Source: Melioribacter sp.
GTDB lineage: Bacteria; Bacteroidota; Ignavibacteria; Ignavibacteriales; Melioribacteraceae
Length of the DNA stretch: 64,000 nt
Direction: 5' to 3'
NCBI GenBank assembly: GCA_026417975.1
Contig: JAOACD010000016.1
Location: forward strand, 62,001 to 126,000
The stretch's first letter is position 1; each line of letters opens with the position of its first letter. Shown here one piece after another: positions 17,888 to 26,464 of the stretch. The notes beneath the pieces were generated by a model that made no database searches, was not told where the DNA came from, and saw only the letters and a program-made list of their open reading frames with translations. A program made the translations under genes and the position numbers.

Positions 17888-19101
17888 ATTGTAAAGAGAT
17901 CAAAATACTTTTACATGACTATGTTGATGAGTTGTTAGATGATGACACCCGAAAATTAATTCTAAAACATATAAAAAGCTGTAATGAATGTAGAAAAGCC
18001 TATTATAGACTTACGAGTTTTTTTGATTTGTTAAAAGATATACCATACTCAGTAGAACCTCCAAAAGAGATATTAGAAGAATTATCTAACACACTTCTTG
18101 AAAAATCTTTAAAGGAATCCCGTGTAGAATTAAAAGAGGAGTTTTCAAAAAAAAGTATAATAAAAAAGGAACAGGTAACACAAGAAAATATATTAAAATC
18201 TACCAGAGGACCTGTTAGAAAAAGTATAATTACTCATAATTTAGTTTCTACAATAAGTCGAAAATCTTTACTAAGCATAAAAGTTAAATGGACAAAATTA
18301 ATTTTAATGTCACTTGTTTTATTGTTTCTAGGGATTGGTTTTCTAGTTTATGAGTTATCTTTGGATAATTCTCCGTGGAAAATTAAAACTATGGATGGAG
18401 AGTATTTAATAAATGGTAAAAAGGATTTTGAAAGATTTTGGTATAAGGGGACAAGTTTAAGAACAGCTGAAAAATCAAAAATAAAAGTATATGTTCCAAA
18501 TTCTAGCACAATTGAAATTTATCCTAATTCGGAATTGTTTTTACTAAAAACAAAGAAGAACGATAATAGAATAAAATTAATCAATGGTAAAATAAAAGTG
18601 AGCTCTAATTCTTTGATTCCATATTTTTCTGTTTATCTAGATGAAGCTACTATTGACTTTAAGGGTGGTAGTTTTGTTGCAAAAGTTGATAAAAACTTTA
18701 ATGTAGAAGTATTAGTAGAGTCAGGACTAGTTGAAATAGAAAAAGGGGATGAAAGTTGTTTAGTTGATGAAGGATACATTTGCAAATTAAAAAGTAATTA
18801 TCGCTTAGGAATTCCCTATCGTTTAGGTGCTAATGACTCTTTGAAAAATGAAATCGAAAAATTTGATTATATGAATAGTAATAACAATTCTATTGAAAGA
18901 ATAATTAAGTATTCTAAAGCTGAAGACGCACTAACATTATTGTATTTGATTCCTAATACATCTGTTGTAAATAGAGGACAATTATTTCAAAAAATTGCTA
19001 ATTATTTTCCTCCACCTAGCAATGTTACTTATGAAGGTATTATCAAATTAAATAAAGAGATGCTTAAGAGTTGGGGCTTAGAAATTGAGTGGCAACTTTA
19101 A
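17884..19101 (+). CDS. Transmembrane anti-sigma factor with zinc-finger and FecR-like domain
   Basis: 405 residues. The N-terminal ~60 residues form a zinc-binding anti-sigma (ZAS/zf-HC2) domain with the Hx3Cx2C signature HIKSCNEC (His29, Cys33, Cys36). A charged linker follows, then one membrane helix at about 138-158. The outer part (~165-310) looks like FecR: GEYLINGKKDF..., then SKIKVYVPNSSTIEIYPNSEL, then GGSFVAKVDKNFNVEVLVESGLVEI. A C-terminal ~90-residue tail is unassigned. Anti-sigma and FecR segments in one chain suggest that a periplasmic signal is relayed to the cytosolic sigma factor encoded just upstream. The gene ends tail-to-tail, sharing TTAA, with the minus-strand lipoprotein gene. 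Confidence 0.78.
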   Translation: MNCKEIKILLHDYVDELLDDDTRKLILKHIKSCNECRKAYYRLTSFFDLLKDIPYSVEPPKEILEELSNTLLEKSLKESRVELKEEFSKKSIIKKEQVTQENILKSTRGPVRKSIITHNLVSTISRKSLLSIKVKWTKLILMSLVLLFLGIGFLVYELSLDNSPWKIKTMDGEYLINGKKDFERFWYKGTSLRTAEKSKIKVYVPNSSTIEIYPNSELFLLKTKKNDNRIKLINGKIKVSSNSLIPYFSVYLDEATIDFKGGSFVAKVDKNFNVEVLVESGLVEIEKGDESCLVDEGYICKLKSNYRLGIPYRLGANDSLKNEIEKFDYMNSNNNSIERIIKYSKAEDALTLLYLIPNTSVVNRGQLFQKIANYFPPPSNVTYEGIIKLNKEMLKSWGLEIEWQL

Positions 19102-19580
19102 TTATAACTAAACGTAGGAATACTAAATGACCTGAAAATTTTCCATCCTTCATTTTTATATTTTTTTAGAATCTTAACACTTCTTTCTGAATAAATTGGA
19201 TTCATTTTTTTTTCTATAGGATCAGGCATTAAAAATGAACCACTGATAATTACATAAGCTAAATCATTTTCTATAAATAATTCTTCAATATTAATTTCCC
19301 ATTTTCCTTCAGGATATTCATTTCTATACTGGTACAATTCTTTTGCCATAGCTTCAAATCCATTAACATCTTCAGAATCGGGTGCAATTCCTTTATAGTT
19401 AGTATCTACTAATGAAACAGCAGTCTCTATGTCACCAGAATTGTAAGCTGTATAAAAATGGTTTATTAGTTTTCGAATATTTTCTTCTTCTACTGTTTTT
19501 GAAATTTTCTTTTCTGATTCAGGAACTTCTTTTGTACATGCTAAAAGTATAACTATGAAAATTAAAGGTAAATACTTCAT
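19098..19580 (-). CDS. Lipoprotein with NTF2-like (SnoaL/DUF4440) domain
   Basis: 160 residues. Lipobox VILLACTKE with Cys15 as the probable acylation site. Residues ~32-155 follow the NTF2-like cone fold: IRKLINHFYTAYNSGDIETA, then LVDTNYKGIAPDS, then NDLAYVIISGSFLM, then a final GWKIFRSFSIP strand. Members of this superfamily are enzymes or ligand-binding domains; without clear catalytic residues I assign no reaction. It is predicted to be membrane-anchored facing the periplasm. It has its own ~115-bp upstream region shared divergently with the NYN-domain gene. Confidence 0.72.
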   Translation of the reverse strand: MKYLPLIFIVILLACTKEVPESEKKISKTVEEENIRKLINHFYTAYNSGDIETAVSLVDTNYKGIAPDSEDVNGFEAMAKELYQYRNEYPEGKWEINIEELFIENDLAYVIISGSFLMPDPIEKKMNPIYSERSVKILKKYKNEGWKIFRSFSIPTFSYN

Positions 19581-19695
19581 ATTAAAAGCAATATTTTTTC
19601 TTTATACAATAATAAGAATAATCAGAAAAAAATTTATTACTTTCTTTAAAAACTTTTAATAATTTTTTATTAAAAGAAAATAGGTTAGTTATAAT

Positions 19696-20154
19696 ATGGA
19701 ACATTATATAATTGATGGTAATAATTTTATAGGCAAAATAAATTACTTAAGAGAAATATTTACTGTTAATAAACAAAAAGCAAGAGAAGAACTTGTTATT
19801 TTATTAAATAGTTATTTTAATGAGAAAAAAGGAAAAGTATCTCTTTATTTTGATGGTTATGAAAATTTGCCATTGGGTATTGTAAGAGGTAAAATTTATT
19901 ATTCTAAGAATAAACCTGCCGATACATTGATAAGAGATGAAATAGATAGGTCTAGCTGTAAAAGATTAATTAAATTAATAACATCTGATTTATCATTAGC
20001 AGAATATGGCAAGGTAAATAGTTGTAAAGTAATTCCTTGTGAGGAGTTTTATTACACCATAACTAAAGAGTTCAATGAAGATGAGGAAGAGAAAAAAATA
20101 AGGGAATTACCAAAGCAAAAGGATTATTGGGAGAAAATTTTCAAGGGAAATTAA
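19696..20154 (+). CDS. NYN/PIN-like domain protein (YacP-type putative RNase)
   Basis: 152 residues with no signal peptide. It opens MEHYIIDGNNFIGKINYL, the classic NYN opening in which Asp7 is the first acidic metal ligand. It continues with VSLYFDGYENLPLG (second acidic position) and a third conserved stretch LITSDLSLAEYGK, where TSDxxL is the typical C-terminal acidic motif. Members (YacP/Rae1 of Bacillus) are ribonucleases acting on mRNA or the ribosome. The fold is clear; the specific target is not. It lies 170 bp before priA on the same strand, probably with separate promoters. Confidence 0.78.
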   Translation: MEHYIIDGNNFIGKINYLREIFTVNKQKAREELVILLNSYFNEKKGKVSLYFDGYENLPLGIVRGKIYYSKNKPADTLIRDEIDRSSCKRLIKLITSDLSLAEYGKVNSCKVIPCEEFYYTITKEFNEDEEEKKIRELPKQKDYWEKIFKGN

Positions 20155-20324
20155 TATAATTCTTGAAAATTTCATTTCTTTAACTCTTAAAGTCCTACCA
20201 ATTAATTTCAATTGTAAAATTAAATTTTATCGTTATTGACTTAATTATTTTTACTGCTATTTTATCATAGTTCAATTTTAACAAGTAAATTCTGTATTTT
20301 ACTAAGAACAATAAGACAAAAAAT

Positions 20325-22808
20325 ATGTATGCGCAGGTAGTATTCCCTTTATCATTTAGGAATTCATTTACATACGAAATACCAGAAGATTTAAAGGAAA
20401 GCGTAAAAATTGGTGTTAGAGTAATAGCACCTTTTGGTAAAAGAATATTAACAGGTTTTGTGATAGATTTGATAGATGCAACAGATATTAAAGAAAAAAT
20501 AAAATCATTAAAAGATGTAATAGATGAAAGTCCTATATTTGATAAAGAATCACTAAAATTTTATGAATGGATTTCGGAGTATTATATTTGTTCGCTTGGT
20601 GAAGCTCTTAAGAATTCGGTTCCATATGGCTCAGATGTAGAATCCAAAAGAAAAGTAGTTGTAGATAAAGAATTTTGTTTAGAGCTTTTAAGTAAAGAAA
20701 AGAAACAAAGTACATTAAAATATAAGCTTCTTAATTTATTGGCTCAAAAGGAGGTAGTAACAATTTCATATTTACAAAGAGAGGTAAAGAATAAAAATAT
20801 TTATTCAACTTTAAGAAGTATTGAGAAAACAGGTGCAATTACAATTCTTAATGAAATTGAGAGTGCAAAGGTAAGAGCAAAGAAGGCTAAATATGTTAAA
20901 CTTATCAAACATATAGATGAATTATATCAATTTTTCCCTGAACTAGAAAAAACATCTCCAAAACAAGTAGTAATTTTGCTGGAATTAATTTCTTCTCATA
21001 AGGAAAAAATTTCTCAAAATGATGGAATACCTTTGAGTGAATTGCTAAAAAAAACTAAATCCAGTTTTTCATCAGTTGATAGTTTAGTAAAAAAGGGTTT
21101 TGTAGAAATTTATGAAAAAGAAGTGGAAAGAAAGTACTTTGAAACTTATAAAGAGGAATTAAAAATAATTGATTTAAGTCCAGCTCAGAAAGAGATTGTT
21201 GATGAAGTTTATCAGCCATTACATCTAGGAAAATTTGAAACGTTTTTACTTCATGGAGTTACAGGTAGCGGTAAAACTCAAGTTTACATTGAACTTACTA
21301 AACTAGCACTTGAAGATGGGAAAAATGTAATTATTCTGGTCCCTGAAATTTCTCTTACACCACAAATTACTTCTAGATTTTTTAATTACTTTGGAGAAAA
21401 AGTAGCAGTTTTTCATAGTAGAATGTCTTTAGGAGAAAGATATGACACTTGGCGTGGTATAATTTCAGGTAAATATAAAGTAGTTATTGGACCACGCTCT
21501 GCATTATTTGTGCCTTTAAAAAATATTGGATTAATTGTTGTTGATGAAGAACATGATCAAAGCTATAAACAACAGGATATTGTACCAAAATATCATGCAA
21601 GAGATTCTGCAATAATGAGAGCTAAGTTTAGTAACTGTCCTATACTTCTTGGCTCTGCTACTCCGTCAATAGAAAGTATGTATAATGCTCTTAATGGAAA
21701 ATATACTTTGTTAAAGCTTACTGAAAGAATTGATAATGCAAAGCTTCCTATTATTAAATTAGTTGATATTACTATTGAAAAGAAGAAAAAGAGAATGGAA
21801 AGTATATTCTCCAGAACTTTACTTGATGCAATAAGTGATAGGATTTCGAAGAAAGAGAATGTAATTATATTACAAAACAGGAGAGGATTTGCTACTCAAA
21901 TTTTTTGTTTGGATTGTGGTGAGGTTATAACATGTTCGGAGTGTTCAGTGTCAATGGTTCATCATATTAATAAAAATGTATTGAAATGTCATTATTGTGG
22001 TTTAATGTTACCAGTACCTAAAGCATGTCCTGTTTGTGGTTCTCTATCACTAAAATTTTTTGGAACAGGTACACAAAGGGTAGAAGACGAATTAGAATTT
22101 TATTTTCCTGACTTAAGAATTGAAAGAATTGATTCTGATGCTATAGATAAAAAAGGAAAATTAGGTGAAATACTAAACGATTTTAGAAAAGGGTTAATAA
22201 ATGTTCTTATTGGAACTCAAATGGTTTCAAAAGGTTTGGATTTTTCAAATGTTACACTAGTAGGAGTAATTTCGGCAGAAACTACTTTATGGATACCAGA
22301 TTTTAGATCTGACGAAAAAACTTTTCAGCTACTTACACAGGTTGCAGGTCGCTCTGGACGTAGCGAAAAACAAGGAGAAGTGATAATTCAAACTCAAAAC
22401 TCAAAAAATTTTGTTCTTCAAAAAGTACTAGAAAATGATTATAACGGTTTTTATGAAAAAGAAATTGTTTTAAGAGAAAAAGGAGAGTATCCCCCATTTA
22501 CAAGGCTGGGTCTTATAGAAATTAAAGATGAAAAAGAAGAAAGAGCACGAGCAGCTATAGCAGAATTTGCCTCTTATTTAAAAAAATATGATGGAAAATT
22601 GAAAATATCTCCTCCTACAGAAGCTGTGATTTATAAATTAAAAGGATTTTATCGATATCAAATTTTAATTAAAAGCAACAAAAAGAAAGATCCCTCCGGT
22701 AAAATGTTAAGAACAGCAATATTAAATTCTTTAATTGAATTTAATCAAAAAACAAAATTCAAAAACGTAAAAGTTATTGTTGACATTGACCCACAATCTA
22801 TTATGTAA
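20325..22808 (+). CDS. priA: Primosomal protein N' (replication restart helicase PriA)
   Basis: 827 residues, full family length. Order: N-terminal DNA-binding domain (AQVVFPLSFRNSFTYEIP), a winged-helix/linker region to ~280, DEAD-like helicase domain with Walker A GVTGSGKT (~311-318) and DEEHD (~407-411), the PriA-specific zinc region with eight cysteines between ~528 and ~573 (CLDCG, CSEC, CHYCG, CPVCG), then the second RecA lobe with QVAGRSGR. It unwinds lagging-strand DNA at stalled forks and recruits the replicative helicase. All recognisable motifs are intact. The start is placed at the ATG encoding MYAQVVFP, as in homologues. Confidence 0.95.
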   Translation: MYAQVVFPLSFRNSFTYEIPEDLKESVKIGVRVIAPFGKRILTGFVIDLIDATDIKEKIKSLKDVIDESPIFDKESLKFYEWISEYYICSLGEALKNSVPYGSDVESKRKVVVDKEFCLELLSKEKKQSTLKYKLLNLLAQKEVVTISYLQREVKNKNIYSTLRSIEKTGAITILNEIESAKVRAKKAKYVKLIKHIDELYQFFPELEKTSPKQVVILLELISSHKEKISQNDGIPLSELLKKTKSSFSSVDSLVKKGFVEIYEKEVERKYFETYKEELKIIDLSPAQKEIVDEVYQPLHLGKFETFLLHGVTGSGKTQVYIELTKLALEDGKNVIILVPEISLTPQITSRFFNYFGEKVAVFHSRMSLGERYDTWRGIISGKYKVVIGPRSALFVPLKNIGLIVVDEEHDQSYKQQDIVPKYHARDSAIMRAKFSNCPILLGSATPSIESMYNALNGKYTLLKLTERIDNAKLPIIKLVDITIEKKKKRMESIFSRTLLDAISDRISKKENVIILQNRRGFATQIFCLDCGEVITCSECSVSMVHHINKNVLKCHYCGLMLPVPKACPVCGSLSLKFFGTGTQRVEDELEFYFPDLRIERIDSDAIDKKGKLGEILNDFRKGLINVLIGTQMVSKGLDFSNVTLVGVISAETTLWIPDFRSDEKTFQLLTQVAGRSGRSEKQGEVIIQTQNSKNFVLQKVLENDYNGFYEKEIVLREKGEYPPFTRLGLIEIKDEKEERARAAIAEFASYLKKYDGKLKISPPTEAVIYKLKGFYRYQILIKSNKKKDPSGKMLRTAILNSLIEFNQKTKFKNVKVIVDIDPQSIM

Positions 22809-22840
22809 AAACACTAATAAAACATTGCTGACTATATATG

Positions 22841-23665
22841 CTAAGCACTAAAAGCACTTAAGAATGGAATTACTTTAGCAAGTAAGAAAAATATTAATCC
22901 AAAGCCAATCCATATGCTAAATATTAATACGAAGTACTTCCATGTGTTTGAGGATTTAAACATTTTTGCAAATCCAATGCTTACAGTAGAATAAAACCAA
23001 ATAGAGAAAGGATCGAGCTTTTTTAGAATGAAATATGCTATAGAAGCTCTGTCTACTTCAATAAATTCAGCAAAACTAGTTGATGTAAACATTTTATCTG
23101 AAATAAGAGCAAGAATAACCATAATAATTATTTGGATTACAGAAATATAATATGGTAATCCATAGGCGGTCATTGCATCTTTATATGTCCCTTCGCCTTT
23201 TAATATTAATTTAACAAAAAGCAAGAGAACACCGGAAACAATAAAAAAGACCAAAAATGAAAATACAATAATTCCAATAATATTAAATACAGTATACACT
23301 AAGCCCCCTTTTTCCATTCTCTCTCTTATATTTTCTAACTGCTCTTCTTTTTGTGATTCTGTTATTTGCCCTTTTGCAACTGCTTCATCAAGATTTTTTT
23401 CTAATTGTTTCATTTGCTTTTCTATTATAGAAGATTTTATTACTGGATTACTCATCATTAAAATATTTGATAAAATTGCAGTTAATATTAAAATTAAAAG
23501 AGGAATGAGCCAATCACTTGTTTTTGCACCTTCAGCACTTATCATGGAAAAAGTTTTTGATGGTTCTGTGAAAATTCCAACCAGTTTGTCGGTATGGGTT
23601 AATTCAAGCTCTTCCGGTTCTTCCGGAGCTACGTCTGAAGGTTGATGACCTTTTGTCTCTTGCAT
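22841..23665 (-). CDS. Yip1-domain membrane protein
   Basis: 274 residues. A charged N-terminus with THTDKLVGIFTEPSKTFSMI (~24-43) is the usual start of bacterial Yip1-type proteins. Helices follow at ~52-71, ~122-150, ~166-186, ~215-235 and ~245-270. Residues 77-118 form a hydrophilic helical segment (EKQMKQLEKNLDEAVAKGQ...). The function of bacterial Yip1 proteins is unknown. It converges on priA with 32 bp between stop codons and is transcribed divergently from the CPBP protease gene across ~167 bp. Confidence 0.75.
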   Translation of the reverse strand: MQETKGHQPSDVAPEEPEELELTHTDKLVGIFTEPSKTFSMISAEGAKTSDWLIPLLILILTAILSNILMMSNPVIKSSIIEKQMKQLEKNLDEAVAKGQITESQKEEQLENIRERMEKGGLVYTVFNIIGIIVFSFLVFFIVSGVLLLFVKLILKGEGTYKDAMTAYGLPYYISVIQIIIMVILALISDKMFTSTSFAEFIEVDRASIAYFILKKLDPFSIWFYSTVSIGFAKMFKSSNTWKYFVLIFSIWIGFGLIFFLLAKVIPFLSAFSA

Positions 23666-23832
23666 TAACTTCTCCTCTTATGTTTTTTTAATAAGATTTC
23701 CGTATTAAATTAATAAAATTTTTTTTAAGTCAAAGTAAAAATTTGTTCTTTTAGAGTAATAGTTCTTTTTGTTTATAAAAGACTGATGTTTTATTTTACA
23801 ATTGAAAACAAAAATATTTTTAATAAATTGGT

Positions 23833-24780
23833 ATGAATAATAATTCGGCTAGTTCCCAAAACAGTTCTCCAAGCCCAATAATTAAAATTACCCCTATAAC
23901 CGCGGCATTTTTAGGATTGGCTCTTGTTTTTATCCTTTATCAGTTTGGTGGTGCTATTTTAACTTTGTTAATATTTGGACTTGATTTTGAAAATGCAGAT
24001 ATAAATGCTGTTAGATTATTAACTATGGCTGGTCAAATTCTTTTAATTTTGCTACCGTCATTACTTTTGAGTAAATACATTTATTCAGATGTTACTTCTA
24101 TATTGCGTGTAAGGATTCCAAGCAGGAAAGAAGTAATTGTATTTATTATTGGTTTAATCATTTTAATTCCACTATTGCAAAACTACTTATATATACAAAA
24201 TTTCATAATTGAAAAAATTGCAGCTAGTAATACTGTCCTTAAATCAATAAAAAATTTGATTGATCAATTGGATAAATTACTTGAATCTACTTATATAAAC
24301 TTAATAGTTGCCCATTCCTTTTTCGAAGGGTTATTAATAGTTTTTGTAGTAGCAGTAATTCCAGCTTTATGTGAAGAAGTTTTTTTTAGAGGTTATGTGT
24401 TATCTAGTTTTGGATATAAGCTTAAACCTTTTTTAAGTGCATTTGTAACTGCTTTCTTTTTTGGAATCTACCATTTCAACCCATATGGATTAATACCTTT
24501 AGTTACGCTGGGTACGTATTTTGGTTATGCAGCTTATATGAGCAATTCTATATTTGTACCAATGTCTCTTCATTTTTTAAATAATTTTCTTGCAATTTTA
24601 GCTTTTTTTGCTTTTGGGAGTCAAGATTTAATTAGCTCTAAAATTTCGTCAGGAAGTGAGATAATTTCAAACATTATAAGCTTTGTTTTTCTTGTAGTTC
24701 TCTTTTCGTATTTTGTTTTTTACATCAATAAAAATTATAATCGCTTTCAAAAAAAGGAAGAGAAAAATGATTTGTCCTAA
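23833..24780 (+). CDS. CPBP-family intramembrane metalloprotease (Abi/CAAX-type)
   Basis: 315 residues with about eight membrane helices. The CPBP signature is clear: CEEVFFRGYVL with the paired Glu181-Glu182 and the following Arg, then FFFGIYHFNPYG supplying the next histidine, then SLHFLNNFLA with the last His/Asn. These are the glutamate and histidine ligands of the type II CAAX prenyl endopeptidase fold. The substrate is unknown; members process membrane peptides. It overlaps by 14 bases the next gene, whose ribosome-binding site lies within this coding sequence, so translation of the two is coupled. Confidence 0.88.
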   Translation: MNNNSASSQNSSPSPIIKITPITAAFLGLALVFILYQFGGAILTLLIFGLDFENADINAVRLLTMAGQILLILLPSLLLSKYIYSDVTSILRVRIPSRKEVIVFIIGLIILIPLLQNYLYIQNFIIEKIAASNTVLKSIKNLIDQLDKLLESTYINLIVAHSFFEGLLIVFVVAVIPALCEEVFFRGYVLSSFGYKLKPFLSAFVTAFFFGIYHFNPYGLIPLVTLGTYFGYAAYMSNSIFVPMSLHFLNNFLAILAFFAFGSQDLISSKISSGSEIISNIISFVFLVVLFSYFVFYINKNYNRFQKKEEKNDLS

Positions 24781-25129
24781 TTGTGAATATGAATATGTAG
24801 AAGGAATAGATGTGTGCCCTGACTGTGGTACACAATTAATTCCAAAAGAGGAATTTGAAGGAAATCTTGTTCATCCTTCTGATTGGATAGTTGTTTATAC
24901 TTGTTCGGAATACTATGAAGCAGAAATGCTTAAAACAAATCTTGAGAGTGCGGGTATTGAAGTTTTAGTACTTTCCCAGAAGGATAGAAATTATCCCACT
25001 GTAGGAAATCTTTCGATAGTTAAACTACTTGTTAAAAAAACAGACCAAGAAGATGCCCTTGAAATTATAAGGGATATAAACCAACGAAGTCAAAACAATG
25101 ATGGAGAAAAGTATGACCAAGATGAGTAA
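24767..25129 (+). CDS. Zinc-ribbon plus DUF2007-domain protein
   Basis: 120 residues from the ATG at 24767, preceded by AGGAAG; the longer frame from 24713 lies inside the CPBP gene and is not a likely start. The N-terminus is a four-cysteine zinc ribbon (CPNCEYEYVEGIDVCPDCG). The C-terminal part, IVVYTCSEYYEAEMLKTNLE..., is a DUF2007 'putative signal transducing protein' domain, a ferredoxin-like fold. The stop overlaps the start region of cdsA, so it belongs to a CPBP-DUF2007-cdsA operon. No biochemical function is established for the family. Confidence 0.82.
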   Translation: MICPNCEYEYVEGIDVCPDCGTQLIPKEEFEGNLVHPSDWIVVYTCSEYYEAEMLKTNLESAGIEVLVLSQKDRNYPTVGNLSIVKLLVKKTDQEDALEIIRDINQRSQNNDGEKYDQDE

Positions 25130-25943
25130 TTTAACAACTAGAATTATAGTGGCTCTCTTTGGTATTCCTCTAATTATTATATTGGCTATTGTTGGTAAAG
25201 TTCCCTTTTTAGTTTTTGTTTTGTTTATAGGATTGGTTTCTTTTTTTGAATTTGTAAACATCTTAAAAAAAAGAAAATATTTCCCTAATTTATTCATAGG
25301 AGGATTGTCTGTATTTTTAATTATTTTAAATAGCTACTTAAGTTTCATAGAGAATGAATTTCTTTTTTTTATCATTGTTTTGCTTCTTTTTCTAGCTGAA
25401 CTATTAATTCATAAAGATTCTCCAATTGTTAATATTGGAGCTTCACTAATTGGGATTTTTTATATTGGCTTTTTTTCTTCAGCTATTGTTAGTATAAGAG
25501 AATTTTATAAAGATACACTTTTTAATTATGATGAAGGTGGATATTTAATTGTTGCAATTTTAGCTTCTATTTGGATTTGTGATTCTGCAGCATATTTTGT
25601 TGGAAGTGCTTTTGGAAAACATAAAATATTACCACATATTAGTCCTAATAAAAGCTGGGAGGGTGCAATAGCGGGTTTTATTTTTTCAGTTCTTACTATG
25701 ATAGTAGCAAAATTTATTATACTAAATTTGGTTACCATTAGTAATGCGCTAACAATTGGAATTATTATTGGTGTTTTTGGTCAGATAGGAGATTTTATAG
25801 AAAGCATGATAAAAAGGGATGCTAATGTTAAAGACTCTTCTTCTTTAATACCAGGTCATGGAGGTATTTTTGATCGGTTTGACTCTTTGATTTATAGTGC
25901 TCCGCTTATTTATCTATATATGCATTACTTTGTGCAAATTTAA
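25113..25943 (+). CDS. cdsA: Phosphatidate cytidylyltransferase
   Basis: About 276 residues from the ATG at 25113 (MTKMSNLTTR), which has GGAG just upstream; ATGs at 25098 and 25122 are possible. It makes CDP-diacylglycerol from phosphatidic acid and CTP in the inner membrane, the branch point for phospholipid synthesis. Eight or so membrane helices are predicted. The family signature lies near the C-terminus: NKSWEGAIAGF, then GDFIESMIKRDANVKDSS and PGHGGIFDRFDSL, which carry the metal- and CTP-binding aspartates. Length is normal. It is co-transcribed with the two preceding genes by overlap. Confidence 0.93.
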   Translation: MTKMSNLTTRIIVALFGIPLIIILAIVGKVPFLVFVLFIGLVSFFEFVNILKKRKYFPNLFIGGLSVFLIILNSYLSFIENEFLFFIIVLLLFLAELLIHKDSPIVNIGASLIGIFYIGFFSSAIVSIREFYKDTLFNYDEGGYLIVAILASIWICDSAAYFVGSAFGKHKILPHISPNKSWEGAIAGFIFSVLTMIVAKFIILNLVTISNALTIGIIIGVFGQIGDFIESMIKRDANVKDSSSLIPGHGGIFDRFDSLIYSAPLIYLYMHYFVQI

Positions 25944-26089
25944 TTTTTTCTATTTTGTAAATTTTTTGAGCTCTTTAAGTTTTGTGCAAATAATAAATGA
26001 ATTGAGCAACCAATTATTGTTTCGTGCTTTATAAATGGAGAACTATAACCTTTTATATATGGTAAATTGATAAAAAATTTAAAAAAAGA

Positions 26090-26107
26090 TTGAAATTCCC
26101 ATTTCAA
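26090..26107. repeat. Small perfect hairpin
   Basis: TTGAAAT (26090-26096), loop TCCC, ATTTCAA (26101-26107): a 7-bp perfect inverted repeat. There is no T-run directly after it, so it is a poor terminator candidate for cdsA. It lies inside the possible minus-strand gene relic. Confidence 0.4.
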
Positions 26108-26162
26108 ATAATTACATTTGTAAAAAGTATTTAACCTAAAAGAAGTTATTTTAAAAGAATAT

Positions 26163-26279
26163 CTTCTTTATCAATTGTAAGCCAAAAGCTTCATTGGGTT
26201 TAATAATTAAGGTAAAAATTAGTATTAAACATAATTTTGTAAAATCCAATGACTTATTATAGAAAAATTGATAAAGAAG
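26163..26279. repeat. Nested inverted repeats (possible structured RNA or palindromic element)
   Basis: Three nested complementary pairs share one centre. Outer: CTTCTTTATCAATT (26163-26176) with AATTGATAAAGAAG (26266-26279), 14 bp perfect. Middle: TCATTGGGTTT (26191-26201) with AAATCCAATGA (26242-26252), 11 bp with one G-U wobble if transcribed. Inner: AAAATTA (26215-26221) with TAATTTT (26232-26238), 7 bp, loop of 10. A small AAGC/GCTT hairpin (26179-26191) lies in the interior loop. The whole spans 117 bases, about 185 bases before the gltB start. It matches no riboswitch class I know. Confidence 0.5.
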
Positions 26280-26464
26280 TTTATAATCCATTTTTTAATT
26301 GGAATAAGAACATTATTGTATTGAATAAAAGTATAATTAATGCAAGAAGTAGAAAAAGGAGTTTAGTGCAAATTCATCAGCACAAAATTTAATTTCTTCC
26401 AGTTAATACCTTTCAATGTCTAACCAAAAATAATTTTTTTAGTAGAAATTCGGGGAGAACAGAA

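Larger units (their letters stand above)
25940..26400 (-). pseudogene. Probable decayed gene for an unidentified membrane protein
   Basis: On the minus strand the frames stay open in pieces that join into plausible protein when short frame changes are allowed. From about 26398 downward: EEIKFCADEFALNSFFYFLH, then hydrophobic ALIILLFNTIMFLFQL, then (another frame) YKLLYQFFYNKSLDFTKLCL followed by ILIFTLIIKPNEAFGL, and finally a ~73-codon open stretch including LPYIKGYSSPFIKHETIIGC. That last frame ends at a TAA (plus 25940-25942) overlapping the cdsA stop by exactly 4 bases, the same TTAA tail-to-tail arrangement as two intact convergent pairs here (15706-15709, 19098-19101). I cannot name the family. 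Chance open frames in AT-rich DNA are the alternative; confidence is low. Confidence 0.3.
25944..26464. other. 521-bp region without an intact gene, upstream of gltB
   Basis: No complete gene is visible. The region holds three things described separately: a short hairpin (26090-26107), a set of nested inverted repeats (26163-26279), and broken reading frames on the minus strand that look like a decayed gene (25940 to about 26400). The last ~60 bases are probably the gltB leader, ending in the ribosome-binding site GGGGAG at 26452-26457. A GTGC...GCAC pair (26366-26383) could form another weak hairpin. Confidence 0.6.
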
